A DNA stretch of 64,000 nt from CAMBDS01 sp964355675 (GCA_964355675.1 CAYHEC010000019.1:1-64000); one strand, 5' to 3'; numbered from the stretch's first letter, positions 34,682 through 43,931 are shown. A program made the numbers and translations. Notes: generated by a model not told the origin, from the letters alone.

Positions 34682-35455
34682 ATGTGTAAATGGCGTAGTC
34701 CCAACCTAAATAGATGGGGCACATGGATAATTGTGCTCATGACCATTATCATGTTCTCGTTTGAAAGTGTGTTTTGCCAAACGAACTCATGGGATGTTTC
34801 GATACCATTTTCACTCGCGCCAGAGGGGCAATTTGGTGGAGCAGTAGTTCCGGAGTTTGACAGGAGAACTCTCAACGGGCAACTTGTCTATCAGCGCCGG
34901 GCATCATTGCGAATGGGTTGGACGCCAACCGAACGCTTGGTTTTCTGGGGTGAAGGTGGGATTGCATCGTTGCAGTTATTCGAAGGTGATCGGATTATTC
35001 AGGGCGCTTCAGGTCCTGCGGTGGGAGCGGGATGGAGCATATTATGGCGAGAACCAATTTGGAAAGGGTGGACCCCGTTTGTTTCTGGACGGGCGACGTA
35101 TCTTCAGTCAAAGCTGTCAGACGACCAGTTCCAAGCAAATAGTGTCCAGTCGCGCCGCAGTCGATTTGAGTGGGTCGAATATTCCGGTATAATTGGATCA
35201 ACGCGCCATTGGAACTGGGGCGATTTGCAGTCTGGATTGAGCTTTCGTGTTTTAAATCAAGATGAATTCAGGTCTTTTCGATCCGGAACCAGCCTCCAGA
35301 AAAGCCATTTTACCTATTCAAGTGGTTTGCAACCTGGTCTGGCAGTTGGTGGAGCGATCCTGTTACCCCATCGTCTGACGCTTTGGATTATGGCTGAATC
35401 CTCAATTAATTACCAAAAGTTAACCCTGTCCTTTGGTCAGTGGGGTGCGCCTTAA
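34682..35455 (+). CDS. Small outer-membrane beta-barrel protein
   Basis: 257 residues from ATG 34682; an in-frame TTG at 34649 overlaps the previous stop and is an alternative start. A signal peptide (hydrophobic core IIVLMTIIMF, cleavage near FCQ) is followed by alternating aromatic/polar strands ending in turns, such as RASLRMGWT, RLVFWGEGGIASL and GLQPGLAVGGAIL. That pattern and length fit an 8- to 10-strand barrel. It is the last gene of the pilus operon, directly after the giant Ig-like gene, so it may anchor or export that protein. No specific family is recognised. Confidence 0.65.
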   Translation: MCKWRSPNLNRWGTWIIVLMTIIMFSFESVFCQTNSWDVSIPFSLAPEGQFGGAVVPEFDRRTLNGQLVYQRRASLRMGWTPTERLVFWGEGGIASLQLFEGDRIIQGASGPAVGAGWSILWREPIWKGWTPFVSGRATYLQSKLSDDQFQANSVQSRRSRFEWVEYSGIIGSTRHWNWGDLQSGLSFRVLNQDEFRSFRSGTSLQKSHFTYSSGLQPGLAVGGAILLPHRLTLWIMAESSINYQKLTLSFGQWGAP

Positions 35456-35717
35456 GGTGCTGATGCATAAATCAAATTAGATCGAGTAAATGCATGTAGC
35501 CCGCACAGCTTTGCTGGGCGGGAGTCAGCAATAACCGCAAGGAGCATTCGCCTCGAGGTAATAAAGGTTGTTAATATCGAAAATAGCTGAAAGAGTCCTG
35601 ATATTTGTTTTCACAGTTGGTGATTTTCTGCTATTATATAATGATATGGAATCAGTACGCCGCGCGCGTCAATTTAACCATTAACGAGAACTGATTACGA
35701 CACTACCCCAGCAACAG
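35456..35717. promoter_or_regulatory. Intergenic region with hairpin and candidate -10 before pilT
   Basis: GCCCGCACAGC and GCTGGGCGGG around 35498-35521 form a stem with one mismatch; it lacks a T run, so termination is uncertain. TATAAT at 35637-35642 is a good -10 for the pilT gene, but no -35 is visible at the right distance. I compared the region with cyclic-di-GMP riboswitches and saw no match. Confidence 0.4.
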
Positions 35718-36878
35718 ATGAACCCAACGCAAGATGAATCCCGCGACATTGACCGTTTCTTGAAAAGGATGGTTGAACGGGGTGGCTCAGACCTGCATAT
35801 TAAAAGCGGTTCGACGCCCAAAATTCGAATTAATGGCCAAATCACCGACCTTTCGCGTGAGGTTCTATCACCCATTGCGGTCGATAAGGTGCTCAAAGAG
35901 GTAATGAGCGATCAGGAGCGCGAGGTGCTTGAGAAGTTTCAAGAGGTCGATTTAACCTACCAAATTCGCTCACTTGGTCGATTCCGCTTCAATGTTTATC
36001 AGCAGATCAATGGCGTAGCAATCGCTATTCGCCACATTCGAATAGACATCCCGACCTTCGAAGAACTTCATCTTCCAGCCGCGCTTTATCAAATGATTTC
36101 GAATCAGCGCGGACTTATACTTGTGACCGGAGCTACAGGATCAGGCAAATCGACAACGATGGCGGCGATGATCGATACACTCAATCGAACGTCTCCTCTA
36201 AACATTATTTCGATCGAAGATCCGATTGAATTTTTGTTCAAAGAAAAGCGAGCCACGATTCAACAGCGTGAAATCGGTCGCGATACTCCGTCCTGGTCAG
36301 AGGCACTTCGACATATTATGAGACAGGACCCGGATGTCATCATGTTAGGTGAAATTCGCGATTGGGAGACAATGCAGACAGCATTAACTGCCGCAAATAC
36401 CGGACATCTTGTCTTGGCAACTCTTCACACTATGGACGCCTCTCAAACAGTGAATCGAGTGATCGGTTTTGCTCCATCCGATATGTCGAGTGAGGTTCGC
36501 TACCTACTTGCCTCAACATTGGTTGGGGTAGTCTCGCAGAGACTGCTCCCAAGAATAGACGGATCGGGTCGGATTCCAGCAACCGAGATTTTAGTTTGCA
36601 CGGAAACAATTCGGAAGATGATCATCGAAACGGAAGAGACAGTTAAAATCAGACAGGCTATGTCTGAGGGATTCGGTCAGTACGGTATGCAGACATTCGA
36701 TCAAAGTCTGATGCAACTATACCGTGACGAGAAAATTACCATGAACGACGCGCTGAGATTTGCTACAAGTCAAACAGATTTCCGAGTCAAAATGCGGGGA
36801 ATCGATGGACAGGGTGGAAATGCCTGGATGGATTTCGAGAAGGATGACTCACAAACAGTTGCTAAGAAGGAATCGTAA
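35718..36878 (+). CDS. pilT: PilT-like pilus retraction ATPase (copy 1)
   Basis: 386 residues. An N-terminal PAS-like domain (RGGSDLHIKSGSTPKIRI) precedes the RecA-like motor: Walker A GATGSGKST near 137-145, Asp box ISIEDPIEFLF, Walker B VIMLGEIRD and the His box HLVLATLHT. It should depolymerise pili. A second paralogue follows at 37203. The usual PilT C-terminal AIRNLIRE-type helix is replaced by ETIRKMI. A hairpin follows the gene. Confidence 0.92.
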   Translation: MNPTQDESRDIDRFLKRMVERGGSDLHIKSGSTPKIRINGQITDLSREVLSPIAVDKVLKEVMSDQEREVLEKFQEVDLTYQIRSLGRFRFNVYQQINGVAIAIRHIRIDIPTFEELHLPAALYQMISNQRGLILVTGATGSGKSTTMAAMIDTLNRTSPLNIISIEDPIEFLFKEKRATIQQREIGRDTPSWSEALRHIMRQDPDVIMLGEIRDWETMQTALTAANTGHLVLATLHTMDASQTVNRVIGFAPSDMSSEVRYLLASTLVGVVSQRLLPRIDGSGRIPATEILVCTETIRKMIIETEETVKIRQAMSEGFGQYGMQTFDQSLMQLYRDEKITMNDALRFATSQTDFRVKMRGIDGQGGNAWMDFEKDDSQTVAKKES

Positions 36879-36890
36879 AGGGTTCATTCT

Positions 36891-36923
36891 CAACGCAGTC
36901 AACCCGGAAGGTTGACTGCGTTG
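36891..36923 (+). terminator. Hairpin terminator after pilT copy 1
   Basis: A perfect 14-bp stem (arms CAACGCAGTCAACC and its complement) with loop CGGAA, followed by AGTTTGTTC. The T-tract is weak, so it may also stabilise the 3' end. Confidence 0.6.
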
Positions 36924-36929
36924 AGTTTG

Positions 36930-37058
36930 TTCAAGAATGTGGATTTCCTGCCTCAGGGTGTCCTCACCCTGAGGATTAGTTACCTAATTACAATTATTTG
37001 TCGCAGGGTGAGGACACCCTGCGACGCACACTTTCGTATTCTCGGACGGACTCTTACG
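36930..37058. repeat. Nested palindromic element, copy A
   Basis: Contains palindromes CCTCAGGGTGTC/CTCACCCTGAGG-type (36951-36974) and GTCGCAGGGTGAGGACACCC-type (37000-37025) joined by TTACAATTATTT, and ends TTCTCGGACGGACTC. The parts and order match copy B at 54257-54388; the left outer arm is decayed. It lies between the two pilT genes. Confidence 0.75.
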
Positions 37059-37202
37059 TGACAATCTGCAATTTACAACAGCACTGCCGACATCTACCTG
37101 CAGTACCGAACATATAGATCTTAATACTTAATTTACCTTAATCCACCGCGTGTGGCGACGTCGAACCTTCGACAGGCGAAAATCAACCATAGAATATTTC
37201 AC

Positions 37203-38339
37203 ATGCAGCCTCCTCTTCCATCAAACCAACAGACCGACGGTCCAGCCTATGACCTGACTGAGCTGTTGACCGATATGATCCAACGTGGAGCCAGCGACCT
37301 TCATCTGACTGTCGGCTCACCTCCACAAATCCGTGTCGATGGTGATCTCGTCCCCTTGAATTTGCCTCGATTGATGCCAGATGATACCAAAGAACTTGCC
37401 TATGGAGTTCTAACGGAATCCCAACGTGCTGAATTCGAGAAATTTAGTGAACTTGATCTCTCCTTCGGAATAAAAGGACTCTCTCGATTTCGCGCCAATG
37501 TGTTCCGTCAGCGCGACTGTGTAGCTATGGCACTAAGGCGGATACCGTTTGAGATTCTTACCTTCGAAAAACTCAATCTCCCGCCTATTGTAGAAGAACT
37601 TGCCGACCGGCCCAACGGATTGGTGCTGGTCACTGGTACAACCGGGTCTGGTAAGTCAACTACTATGGCGGCAATGATAGATAAGATAAATCGAGATAAA
37701 CCGCTTCATATTTTAACTATCGAAGACCCAATTGAGTTCATCCATCAACACAAACGCGCCATCGTCAATCAGCGTCAGCTCCACTCCGACACCCAATCGT
37801 TTACCAAAGCGCTGAAGTCCGTTCTGAGGCAGGACCCTGATGTCGTACTGATCGGTGAAATGAGAGACAAAGAGACCATAGAAATCGCCCTGACCGTCGC
37901 CGAGACCGGTCACCTTGTTTTCGGGACTCTGCACACGAACTCCGCGTCACAAACCATCAACCGCATCATCGACGTATTTCCACCCGACCAACAGGAACAA
38001 GTACGAACTCAACTTGCCCTTGTGTTACAAGGCGTTGTCGCTCAACAGCTTCTTCCACGAATCGGCGGAGGAAGAGTAATGTGTTGCGAAATTATGGTTG
38101 CCAATTCAGCAATTCGATCTGGAATACGGGAAGGCAAAATCCACCAGATGGATTCGATGATTCAGGTCGGTGGGAAGTACGGAATGCAAACGATGAATCA
38201 GGCTCTGCTTAATGCCTACCGAAACAATCTGGTCACAAAAGAAGAAGCCCTGTCGAGATCGAATGATCAAATTGATCTGAGTAATATGATGAACCGCGAA
38301 GCGCGGGCAATTCATTCGGCTGAGGAAAATGAATCCTGA
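37203..38339 (+). CDS. PilT-like pilus retraction ATPase (copy 2)
   Basis: 378 residues from ATG 37203; GTG 37152 is in frame, but its extension is not PilT-like. It has the same architecture as copy 1: MIQRGASDLHLTVGSPP, Walker A GTTGSGKST, LTIEDPIEFIHQ, VVLIGEMRD and HLVFGTLHT. It keeps the canonical PilT C-terminal helix (NSAIRSGIREGKIHQM) that copy 1 lacks, so it is closer to classic PilT; copy 1 may be PilU-like. The sensor kinase gene overlaps its end by 11 bp. Confidence 0.92.
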   Translation: MQPPLPSNQQTDGPAYDLTELLTDMIQRGASDLHLTVGSPPQIRVDGDLVPLNLPRLMPDDTKELAYGVLTESQRAEFEKFSELDLSFGIKGLSRFRANVFRQRDCVAMALRRIPFEILTFEKLNLPPIVEELADRPNGLVLVTGTTGSGKSTTMAAMIDKINRDKPLHILTIEDPIEFIHQHKRAIVNQRQLHSDTQSFTKALKSVLRQDPDVVLIGEMRDKETIEIALTVAETGHLVFGTLHTNSASQTINRIIDVFPPDQQEQVRTQLALVLQGVVAQQLLPRIGGGRVMCCEIMVANSAIRSGIREGKIHQMDSMIQVGGKYGMQTMNQALLNAYRNNLVTKEEALSRSNDQIDLSNMMNREARAIHSAEENES

Positions 38340-40350
38340 TGAACTTCTCCCGCCAGGGAGAGTGCTGGTTATCGACGACGAAGAACCTGTTGTCGAAACA
38401 ATTGCTCGAATGCTTGAAACTGAAGGGTATATTGTCGATTCTGCAACCTCAGGCGAACAAGGAATCGAGTTAGTCCGAAAAATCAAGCACGACGTCATAT
38501 TGACCGACCTCCGACTTGGTGATATGCTCGGAACGGATGTTCTGCGAGAAGTTAAGGCTATCCATCAGAAATGCGCCGTTATTATCCTTACCGGCTATGC
38601 TACTACCGAGTCTGCCGTCGAGGCAATCAAGCTCGGCGCTTCCGATTACCTCACTAAACCAATACGCATGTCGGAACTGCTTATGGCAGTTCGAAATCAA
38701 ATGGCCGCTGTTCAACTCAACAGCCGTATATATGAACTGAATCACGCCGTCGAGGAGGAACGCGATAAACTTAGAAGATCGATTGCCGAACTTGGCTTAC
38801 TAAAACGACTTGCCAGTGGAATGATGTCAGCCCTCTCTTATATTGAAGGATGGGAGATTATTCTTGATTTTTTGGTAGGGGAAGTGAAAGCCGATGTCGC
38901 CGTCATATTCGATGTCGAACGAGGAACCGTTAAGCTCGGTAATAATTCATTCCCTGGCCCGCGTGAAAGAGAACAGATTTGTGAACAGATAGTTAAGGCC
39001 ACGAACCGGAAAGATTTGGATAACTCTACCATTTTCAATTTTCTTCAGGGAGCTGATAAAGAAAAATTCGATGTCAATAAAGGTGAGTTAAAGAGCTTTG
39101 TTGTCGTTCCTCTCAATCTGGAGGGGCGATTGATCGCATTGATTGTTGCCGCGTCAAGGACAGATGAGCAATTCTCTGAGCTGTGGGGAGGATTTTCTAA
39201 CCAGATTGCGCGGGAGGCTTCTGAATTTCTTACTCGCGTCAAACGATCGGTTGAAGCCCAGCAACACTGGACTTCAGCCATTGTCGAAAATACGCTTGAT
39301 GGGTTAGTTGTTGCTAATATAGCAAAATCGCAATATTTGTTGAATCCCGTGGCCCGCAGACTCATCGAAGTTCCATTGGGAATGGAGCCTACGCGAAAAA
39401 TAATTGAGTCTCGACTTGGTCTAAATTTCGATAAGATTCTGGAGGAGCTTCGTGCCGAGATTGGTCAGAATCCAGCCCAAAAAACCCTATTAAAACACTC
39501 TGATCTAATTTGGCGGGGGAATAATGTTTTCCTCAGATTAAATATTTCCTTCCTACCCGGAAGTCATGTTGGAGATGGTGACGAACTGCTGATTGTTATG
39601 CACGATGTTACGCAAGAGAAGTCTGTTGAGGAGATGAAAGGTAAGCTGATGGCGAACATCAGCCATGAATTACGAACGCCAACCTCAGTTTTGAAAGAAT
39701 TCATTTCTTTAATCCTTGATGGTGTGGCGGGAGATTTGTCATCCAGTCAGAGGCAGTATATTCAGATTATGCAATCCAACGTCGAGAGGTTATCTCGCCT
39801 GATCGAAAACCTGTTGACGCTCGCAAGATCTGATTCAGGAGGATTTTCGATTATTCTAAGGTCTTTGTCGATAGCTCCTGTCGTGGAAAATGTTGTTCTT
39901 TCGCTCACGCCCAAATTGGTGCACAAGGGAATGACTATTACCGTCAATATGCCGCCCGAACTTCCGCCAGTTTATGCTGACAAGGACGCGGTAACCCAAA
40001 TATTGACTAATCTCATCGAGAACGCCCGAAAGTATTCGCCTGAAAATACAGATGTTACGATAACTGCCCAGATCAAGGGAGGACGAGTCGAGATTGCAGT
40101 GACAGACGAGGGATACGGCATTCCAACCAGCGAATACGAAGCAATCTTCAAAAGATTCCATCGGCTTGTCGATAAAGATGATCCAAAATTCCAAGAAGGG
40201 GTCGGGTTGGGATTACCTCTTGTTAAGGATCTGGTGACTCGTCATGGCGGCGACATCTGGCTTAAAAGCGAGGTTGGAAAAGGTTCGACGTTTTATTTTA
40301 GTTTGCAGGTTGCCGAAGTAAGCGAAGAAGAAACTTTTGAACGAGCATGA
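38329..40350 (+). CDS. Hybrid sensor kinase with N-terminal receiver domain
   Basis: 673 residues. Residues 10-125 are a receiver (phospho-acceptor D60 in ILTDLRLGD), then a coiled coil, a GAF-like domain (about 165-300), a PAS-like domain (about 310-425), HisKA with the phospho-His in ANISHELRTP near 445, and an ATPase domain (NLIENARKYS, DEGYGIP, GVGLGLPLV) to about 660. No membrane segments, so it is cytoplasmic. Overlap with pilT copy 2 suggests control of pilus retraction or twitching. The receiver at the front means it receives phosphate from another kinase or feeds back on itself. Confidence 0.9.
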   Translation: MNPDELLPPGRVLVIDDEEPVVETIARMLETEGYIVDSATSGEQGIELVRKIKHDVILTDLRLGDMLGTDVLREVKAIHQKCAVIILTGYATTESAVEAIKLGASDYLTKPIRMSELLMAVRNQMAAVQLNSRIYELNHAVEEERDKLRRSIAELGLLKRLASGMMSALSYIEGWEIILDFLVGEVKADVAVIFDVERGTVKLGNNSFPGPREREQICEQIVKATNRKDLDNSTIFNFLQGADKEKFDVNKGELKSFVVVPLNLEGRLIALIVAASRTDEQFSELWGGFSNQIAREASEFLTRVKRSVEAQQHWTSAIVENTLDGLVVANIAKSQYLLNPVARRLIEVPLGMEPTRKIIESRLGLNFDKILEELRAEIGQNPAQKTLLKHSDLIWRGNNVFLRLNISFLPGSHVGDGDELLIVMHDVTQEKSVEEMKGKLMANISHELRTPTSVLKEFISLILDGVAGDLSSSQRQYIQIMQSNVERLSRLIENLLTLARSDSGGFSIILRSLSIAPVVENVVLSLTPKLVHKGMTITVNMPPELPPVYADKDAVTQILTNLIENARKYSPENTDVTITAQIKGGRVEIAVTDEGYGIPTSEYEAIFKRFHRLVDKDDPKFQEGVGLGLPLVKDLVTRHGGDIWLKSEVGKGSTFYFSLQVAEVSEEETFERA

Positions 40351-40386
40351 AATTTGCGCTAACCTAAATCCAAGGAGAAATAACGA

Positions 40387-40539
40387 ATGCCCAAGAAGAG
40401 CGATATCGTCCAAACCAAGAATCCGCGGAGCGGACGATATGTCAAGATTGATCGAATAAAGGGACTCATTCTTGATCACAAGAAATCGGAAGGTCCCTAT
40501 AAACGTGTTCCGATTTTAAAGAAGTCGAGCAATGGATGA
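40387..40539 (+). CDS. 50-residue basic protein coupled to the TIR-like gene
   Basis: 50 residues, ATG 40387 with AAGGAG about 11 nt upstream. It is basic and compact: TKNPRSGRYVKID, then LILDHKKSEGPYKRVPI. The stop overlaps the next start (ATGA), so the two proteins are translationally coupled. I know no function. The size, charge and coupling fit a partner, inhibitor or nucleic-acid-binding subunit of the TIR-like protein. Confidence 0.65.
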   Translation: MPKKSDIVQTKNPRSGRYVKIDRIKGLILDHKKSEGPYKRVPILKKSSNG

Positions 40540-41216
40540 TCTACAACATTCTTGATGGAGATCTCATCACAAGTTCAGTCATCTTGCAGCCGAGAAGGGT
40601 TTTCCTTATGACCAAGCTTGGCAAAGTGATCCCTCCAGAAGTGAGACAGATTCGAGGTGTTGTTGATGTGGCGTTCCAGTCGAAATCTTTCAGTGTGTTC
40701 GACGCCACGGCACGAGTTACAGGGCGTGACTTCCTCGGCAAAATCTGGAATATCATTCTGTCTGTTCCTTGTGGCGTCGCAATTCTATCGGACAGGATGT
40801 CACGTAATTCTAAACTCAATGTATTCTATGAGATAGGGTTAATGCAGGCTGCAGGTAAGGAGACTTTGGTAGTAAAGACGTCGAATTGTAAAGTTCCCTC
40901 GGATTTCGTTCGAACTGAATATTTGGATTATGAAGGCGACGATGATTTACTCATGAATAAAGTGCATGATTTTGCCGATTATCTCGGGGCTCAAGCTGAA
41001 CATTATAAGACTTTAGCTGACGAATTAAGTAATAATCCAATTGCGTGCATTGACTATCTCCGTCGAGCATATCTTCTGACCGGTAGAAAGGAGTATCTGG
41101 TTGAGGCTGAGACTCGCTCTCAGTCGGTCTATTCAGCGCTTCTTCATGGCCAGATTGTATCGTCTCAATCTCGGGAAGGAACTTGGGCTTCATTGGGGAT
41201 GAATCCTTTGGCCTGA
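40536..41216 (+). CDS. TIR-like / nucleoside deoxyribosyltransferase-like protein
   Basis: 226 residues, ATG overlapping the small gene. The core (residues 20-115) runs RRVFLMTKLG, a helix, FDATARVTGRDF, then VAILSDRMS and NVFYEIGLMQAAGKETLVV. This order, with the Glu of NVFYE (E99) before a GK loop, is that of TIR-like and nucleoside 2-deoxyribosyltransferase-like domains, several of which cleave NAD or nucleosides in anti-phage systems. The C-terminal 100 residues are helical and unassigned. It lies between a sensor kinase and a response regulator, so a signalling role is also possible. Substrate unknown. Confidence 0.6.
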   Translation: MIYNILDGDLITSSVILQPRRVFLMTKLGKVIPPEVRQIRGVVDVAFQSKSFSVFDATARVTGRDFLGKIWNIILSVPCGVAILSDRMSRNSKLNVFYEIGLMQAAGKETLVVKTSNCKVPSDFVRTEYLDYEGDDDLLMNKVHDFADYLGAQAEHYKTLADELSNNPIACIDYLRRAYLLTGRKEYLVEAETRSQSVYSALLHGQIVSSQSREGTWASLGMNPLA

Positions 41217-41345
41217 GAAATATCGGTCAATCAGTGTTCTTGACCTCATCTGGTTGATCCTCGCGGTTTGTGGACTCGGATGTTGAGTCAGCCACCCATC
41301 TCTATAACTGCGAGAAATTTGTAATCATCTAACACATCTGCAGGA

Positions 41346-41729
41346 ATGACGCCTGTGTCGCAAAAGAAACAGATACTTGTCGTTGACGACGAACTTGACC
41401 TGTTAATGGCGATCAAGTTACGACTTGAAGCCAGCGGGTTTGAGGTTCATACCGCCACCGACGGCTTGGAAGGATTGGCAGCAGCTCGCAGGCTCAAGCC
41501 TGACCTTATCATCCTCGATATCATGTTGCCGAAGATGAACGGATACAAAATCTCCCGTTTCCTTAAGTTTGATGAAGAGTACAAACATATTCCGGTGATC
41601 ATGTTGACCGCACTTGCAGGCGAGGAAGATCGCGCCACGGGTGTTGAAACCGGAGCAAATGCCTATGTCACCAAACCGTTTGATTCCGTTCAACTCGTCA
41701 ATACCGTTCGGAGATTCCTCGGTGAGTAG
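41346..41729 (+). CDS. Single-domain response regulator
   Basis: 127 residues, only a receiver domain: DDELD acidic pocket, phospho-acceptor Asp in IILDIMLPKMNG, Thr in MLTAL and Lys in VTKPF. The start may be GTG 41355 instead, which has AGGA at better spacing. It has no output domain, so it acts by protein contact, like CheY- or PilG-type regulators. It lies between the kinase block and the PilB-like ATPase. Confidence 0.9.
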   Translation: MTPVSQKKQILVVDDELDLLMAIKLRLEASGFEVHTATDGLEGLAAARRLKPDLIILDIMLPKMNGYKISRFLKFDEEYKHIPVIMLTALAGEEDRATGVETGANAYVTKPFDSVQLVNTVRRFLGE

Positions 41730-41795
41730 GAGCTATTTGACGTCAGTTGGACGGACAGTTGTCCGCCCTGCCATTCAACTTAATGGGGCTTACTG

Positions 41796-43469
41796 ATGGC
41801 GCGTCGTCGAAGGCTTGGCGAACTGTTGATCGCAAGTGGATTAATTACCCCTGAACAACTTGCTGAAGGGCTTTCCCAACAAAAACAAGCCGGAAAGCGC
41901 ATCGGCGAGATTCTTGTCGAAATCGGGTATATCACCGAAAGTGATGTGTTCGGTGCATTAGGCGATCAACTTGGCGTTCCTTATGTATCGCTCTCGTTTT
42001 ACTCCGTTGACTCGAATGTAATTAATCTGATCAGTGAACAATTCGCTCGTCAGTATAAGGTAATTCCGCTTTTCCGTATCGGAAATTCGTTAACGCTTGG
42101 TATGGCAGACCCGCTCAATCTCGGAGTGATCGACCAAGTTGTCAGAGCAACAGGTCTTGAAATCGAGCCTTCTATCTGCTCTGAGAACGATATTACTCAG
42201 GCAATCGACCATTACTACGGAACTTCCGCTTCGATGGACGAAGTGATCCAGATTCTGGGTGCTGACGATATCGAAAAAGAGGAGGATACCCATAACCTCG
42301 CCGCGATGGCGTCTGATGCGCCCATCGTGAAACTGGTCAGCCTCATGCTGGCGCAGGCAGTCAAAGAGCGAGCCTCGGATATTCATGTGGAGCCAGATGA
42401 GACACTTCTGCGTGTCCGCTTCCGAGTTGACAGCATACTCCGCGAAGTTTATACTCATCCTCGCAAGCTTCAAGGGGCGGTCATTTCCCGTCTTAAAATT
42501 ATGTCGAGCCTCGACATCGCCGAGCGCCGCATACCCCAAGACGGCCGCGTTCAGATTATGGTTGACGGCAAGCAGATAGACCTTCGTGTTTCGACACTGC
42601 CGACAATTCACGGCGAGAACATCGTAATGCGTATCATCGACAAGTCCTCCATTAAGAGACTCTCAGAGCTTGGTTTCGGGGACGAGGAATCGAAGATGCG
42701 AGGACTGTTAGCTCGCCCGAACGGCATCATTTTGGTCACAGGTCCCACTGGTTCTGGAAAGACCTTCACGCTATATTCGTCGCTGAACGAAGTCTCGAAT
42801 ATGGAAAAAAACGTGATTACCCTCGAAGACCCAATAGAATACCGGCTACCACTGATTCGCCAGTCGCAAGTGAACGTCAAAGCCGGAATGACCTTTGCCG
42901 CCGGTTTGCGCTCCATTCTGCGTCAAGACCCAGACATCGTGCTTGTAGGTGAAATTCGAGACTCAGAGACCGCCAAAATCGCTGTCGAGGCGGCAATGAC
43001 CGGCCGTCTCGTTCTCTCAACCCTCCACACCAACGATGCGCCGGGGGCATTGCCAAGACTTGTAGATATGGGGGTTGAGCCGTTCCTTGTGGCAACAGCC
43101 GTTGCAGGTGTCGTCGCACAACGGCTTGTCCGACGCATCTGCACCAACTGTAAAGTCTCGTTTGAAGCTCCGGAGTCCACGCTTAAGGCGATCGGTATGG
43201 CGGGACAGCAGATAACGCTATATAAGGGCGAGGGTTGCCGAGCTTGCAGTAACAGCGGTTACAAGTCACGCCTTGCCATTTTCGAAATTCTTTTGATGAA
43301 CGAAGAACTGCGCGATCTCACCGTCGAAAATGCGTCCGCCGATAAACTCCGCCGAGCGGCGATGAACAATGGGATGAAAACATTGCGGCAGGATGGCTTT
43401 AAGAAGGCGTTGGAGGGACTTACCTCAGTCGAAGAAGTGTTGCGAGCAACGCCTGCGGTAGAGACGTAA
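41796..43469 (+). CDS. pilB: PilB/GspE-type assembly ATPase
   Basis: 557 residues. Residues 1-150 are an MshEN/GspE N-terminal domain (LGELLIASGLITPEQL), which in relatives can bind cyclic-di-GMP. The motor follows: Walker A GPTGSGKT near 311-318, ITLEDPIEY, Walker B IVLVGEIRD and LSTLHTNDA. A zinc-binding region is C-x2-C (ICTNCK) and C-x2-C (GCRACS). It powers pilus extension, opposite to the PilT proteins. GspE of a type II system is the alternative; the pil context favours PilB. Confidence 0.88.
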   Translation: MARRRRLGELLIASGLITPEQLAEGLSQQKQAGKRIGEILVEIGYITESDVFGALGDQLGVPYVSLSFYSVDSNVINLISEQFARQYKVIPLFRIGNSLTLGMADPLNLGVIDQVVRATGLEIEPSICSENDITQAIDHYYGTSASMDEVIQILGADDIEKEEDTHNLAAMASDAPIVKLVSLMLAQAVKERASDIHVEPDETLLRVRFRVDSILREVYTHPRKLQGAVISRLKIMSSLDIAERRIPQDGRVQIMVDGKQIDLRVSTLPTIHGENIVMRIIDKSSIKRLSELGFGDEESKMRGLLARPNGIILVTGPTGSGKTFTLYSSLNEVSNMEKNVITLEDPIEYRLPLIRQSQVNVKAGMTFAAGLRSILRQDPDIVLVGEIRDSETAKIAVEAAMTGRLVLSTLHTNDAPGALPRLVDMGVEPFLVATAVAGVVAQRLVRRICTNCKVSFEAPESTLKAIGMAGQQITLYKGEGCRACSNSGYKSRLAIFEILLMNEELRDLTVENASADKLRRAAMNNGMKTLRQDGFKKALEGLTSVEEVLRATPAVET

Positions 43470-43547
43470 GGGAAGTAAATGAGCGAATCAGAGAATGAGA
43501 GAATAAAGTGTTGACCTGAAATCAGGCGGTATGGAAAGGAGTCAATA

Positions 43548-43925
43548 TTGACTTTCAAGGATCTTGGAATTTGGCAAAAGGGGATCAATCTAGTCACAGA
43601 GGTGTATGTGGTGACAAGGCAATTTCCTAGGGAGGAACTCTATGGAATCACTAACCAAATTCGGCGAGCAGCAATTTCCATTCCAAGCAATATAGCTGAA
43701 GGATTTGGAAGAAATAGCCGTCCCGAGATGAACCGTTACACTCAAATCGCGCTTGGATCACTATGCGAACTTGAGACACAACTCTTGATTTCAAAAAATC
43801 TTTCGTTTGCTCCTCAAATGGATTTGGAGAGACTGCTTGAAATGTGTTCTGAACTAAATTCGATGCTTCGGTCATTCTCTCATTCTATACGCCATCCCAA
43901 GACCCAACCTAATTTAAAGATATGA
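43548..43925 (+). CDS. Four-helix bundle protein (S23 / 23S rRNA IVS-like family)
   Basis: 125 residues from TTG 43548, with GGAAAGGAG upstream. The family signature is present: FKDLGIWQKGINLV, then RRAAISIPSNIAEGFGR and a final helix. Members of this family form small pentameric bundles of unknown role, first noted inside 23S rRNA intervening sequences. Flanking DNA contains ATGAGCGAAT- and ATTCACTC-type repeats, a common setting. Not linked functionally to its neighbours. Confidence 0.88.
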   Translation: MTFKDLGIWQKGINLVTEVYVVTRQFPREELYGITNQIRRAAISIPSNIAEGFGRNSRPEMNRYTQIALGSLCELETQLLISKNLSFAPQMDLERLLEMCSELNSMLRSFSHSIRHPKTQPNLKI

Positions 43926-43931
43926 CTCGGC

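Noticed and set aside
35456..35640. Riboswitch before pilT (cyclic-di-GMP type)
   Set aside because: There is a GC-rich stem, but the conserved bases of the known cyclic-di-GMP riboswitch classes are not present.
36930..37058. CRISPR-like array of palindromic repeats
   Set aside because: The repeats are two per site, differ from each other, have no regular spacers and no cas genes nearby; they are dispersed palindromic elements.
37152..37202. GTG 37152 as the start of the second PilT
   Set aside because: The added residues do not resemble PilT, and no ribosome-binding site precedes the GTG; ATG 37203 is closer to the family start.
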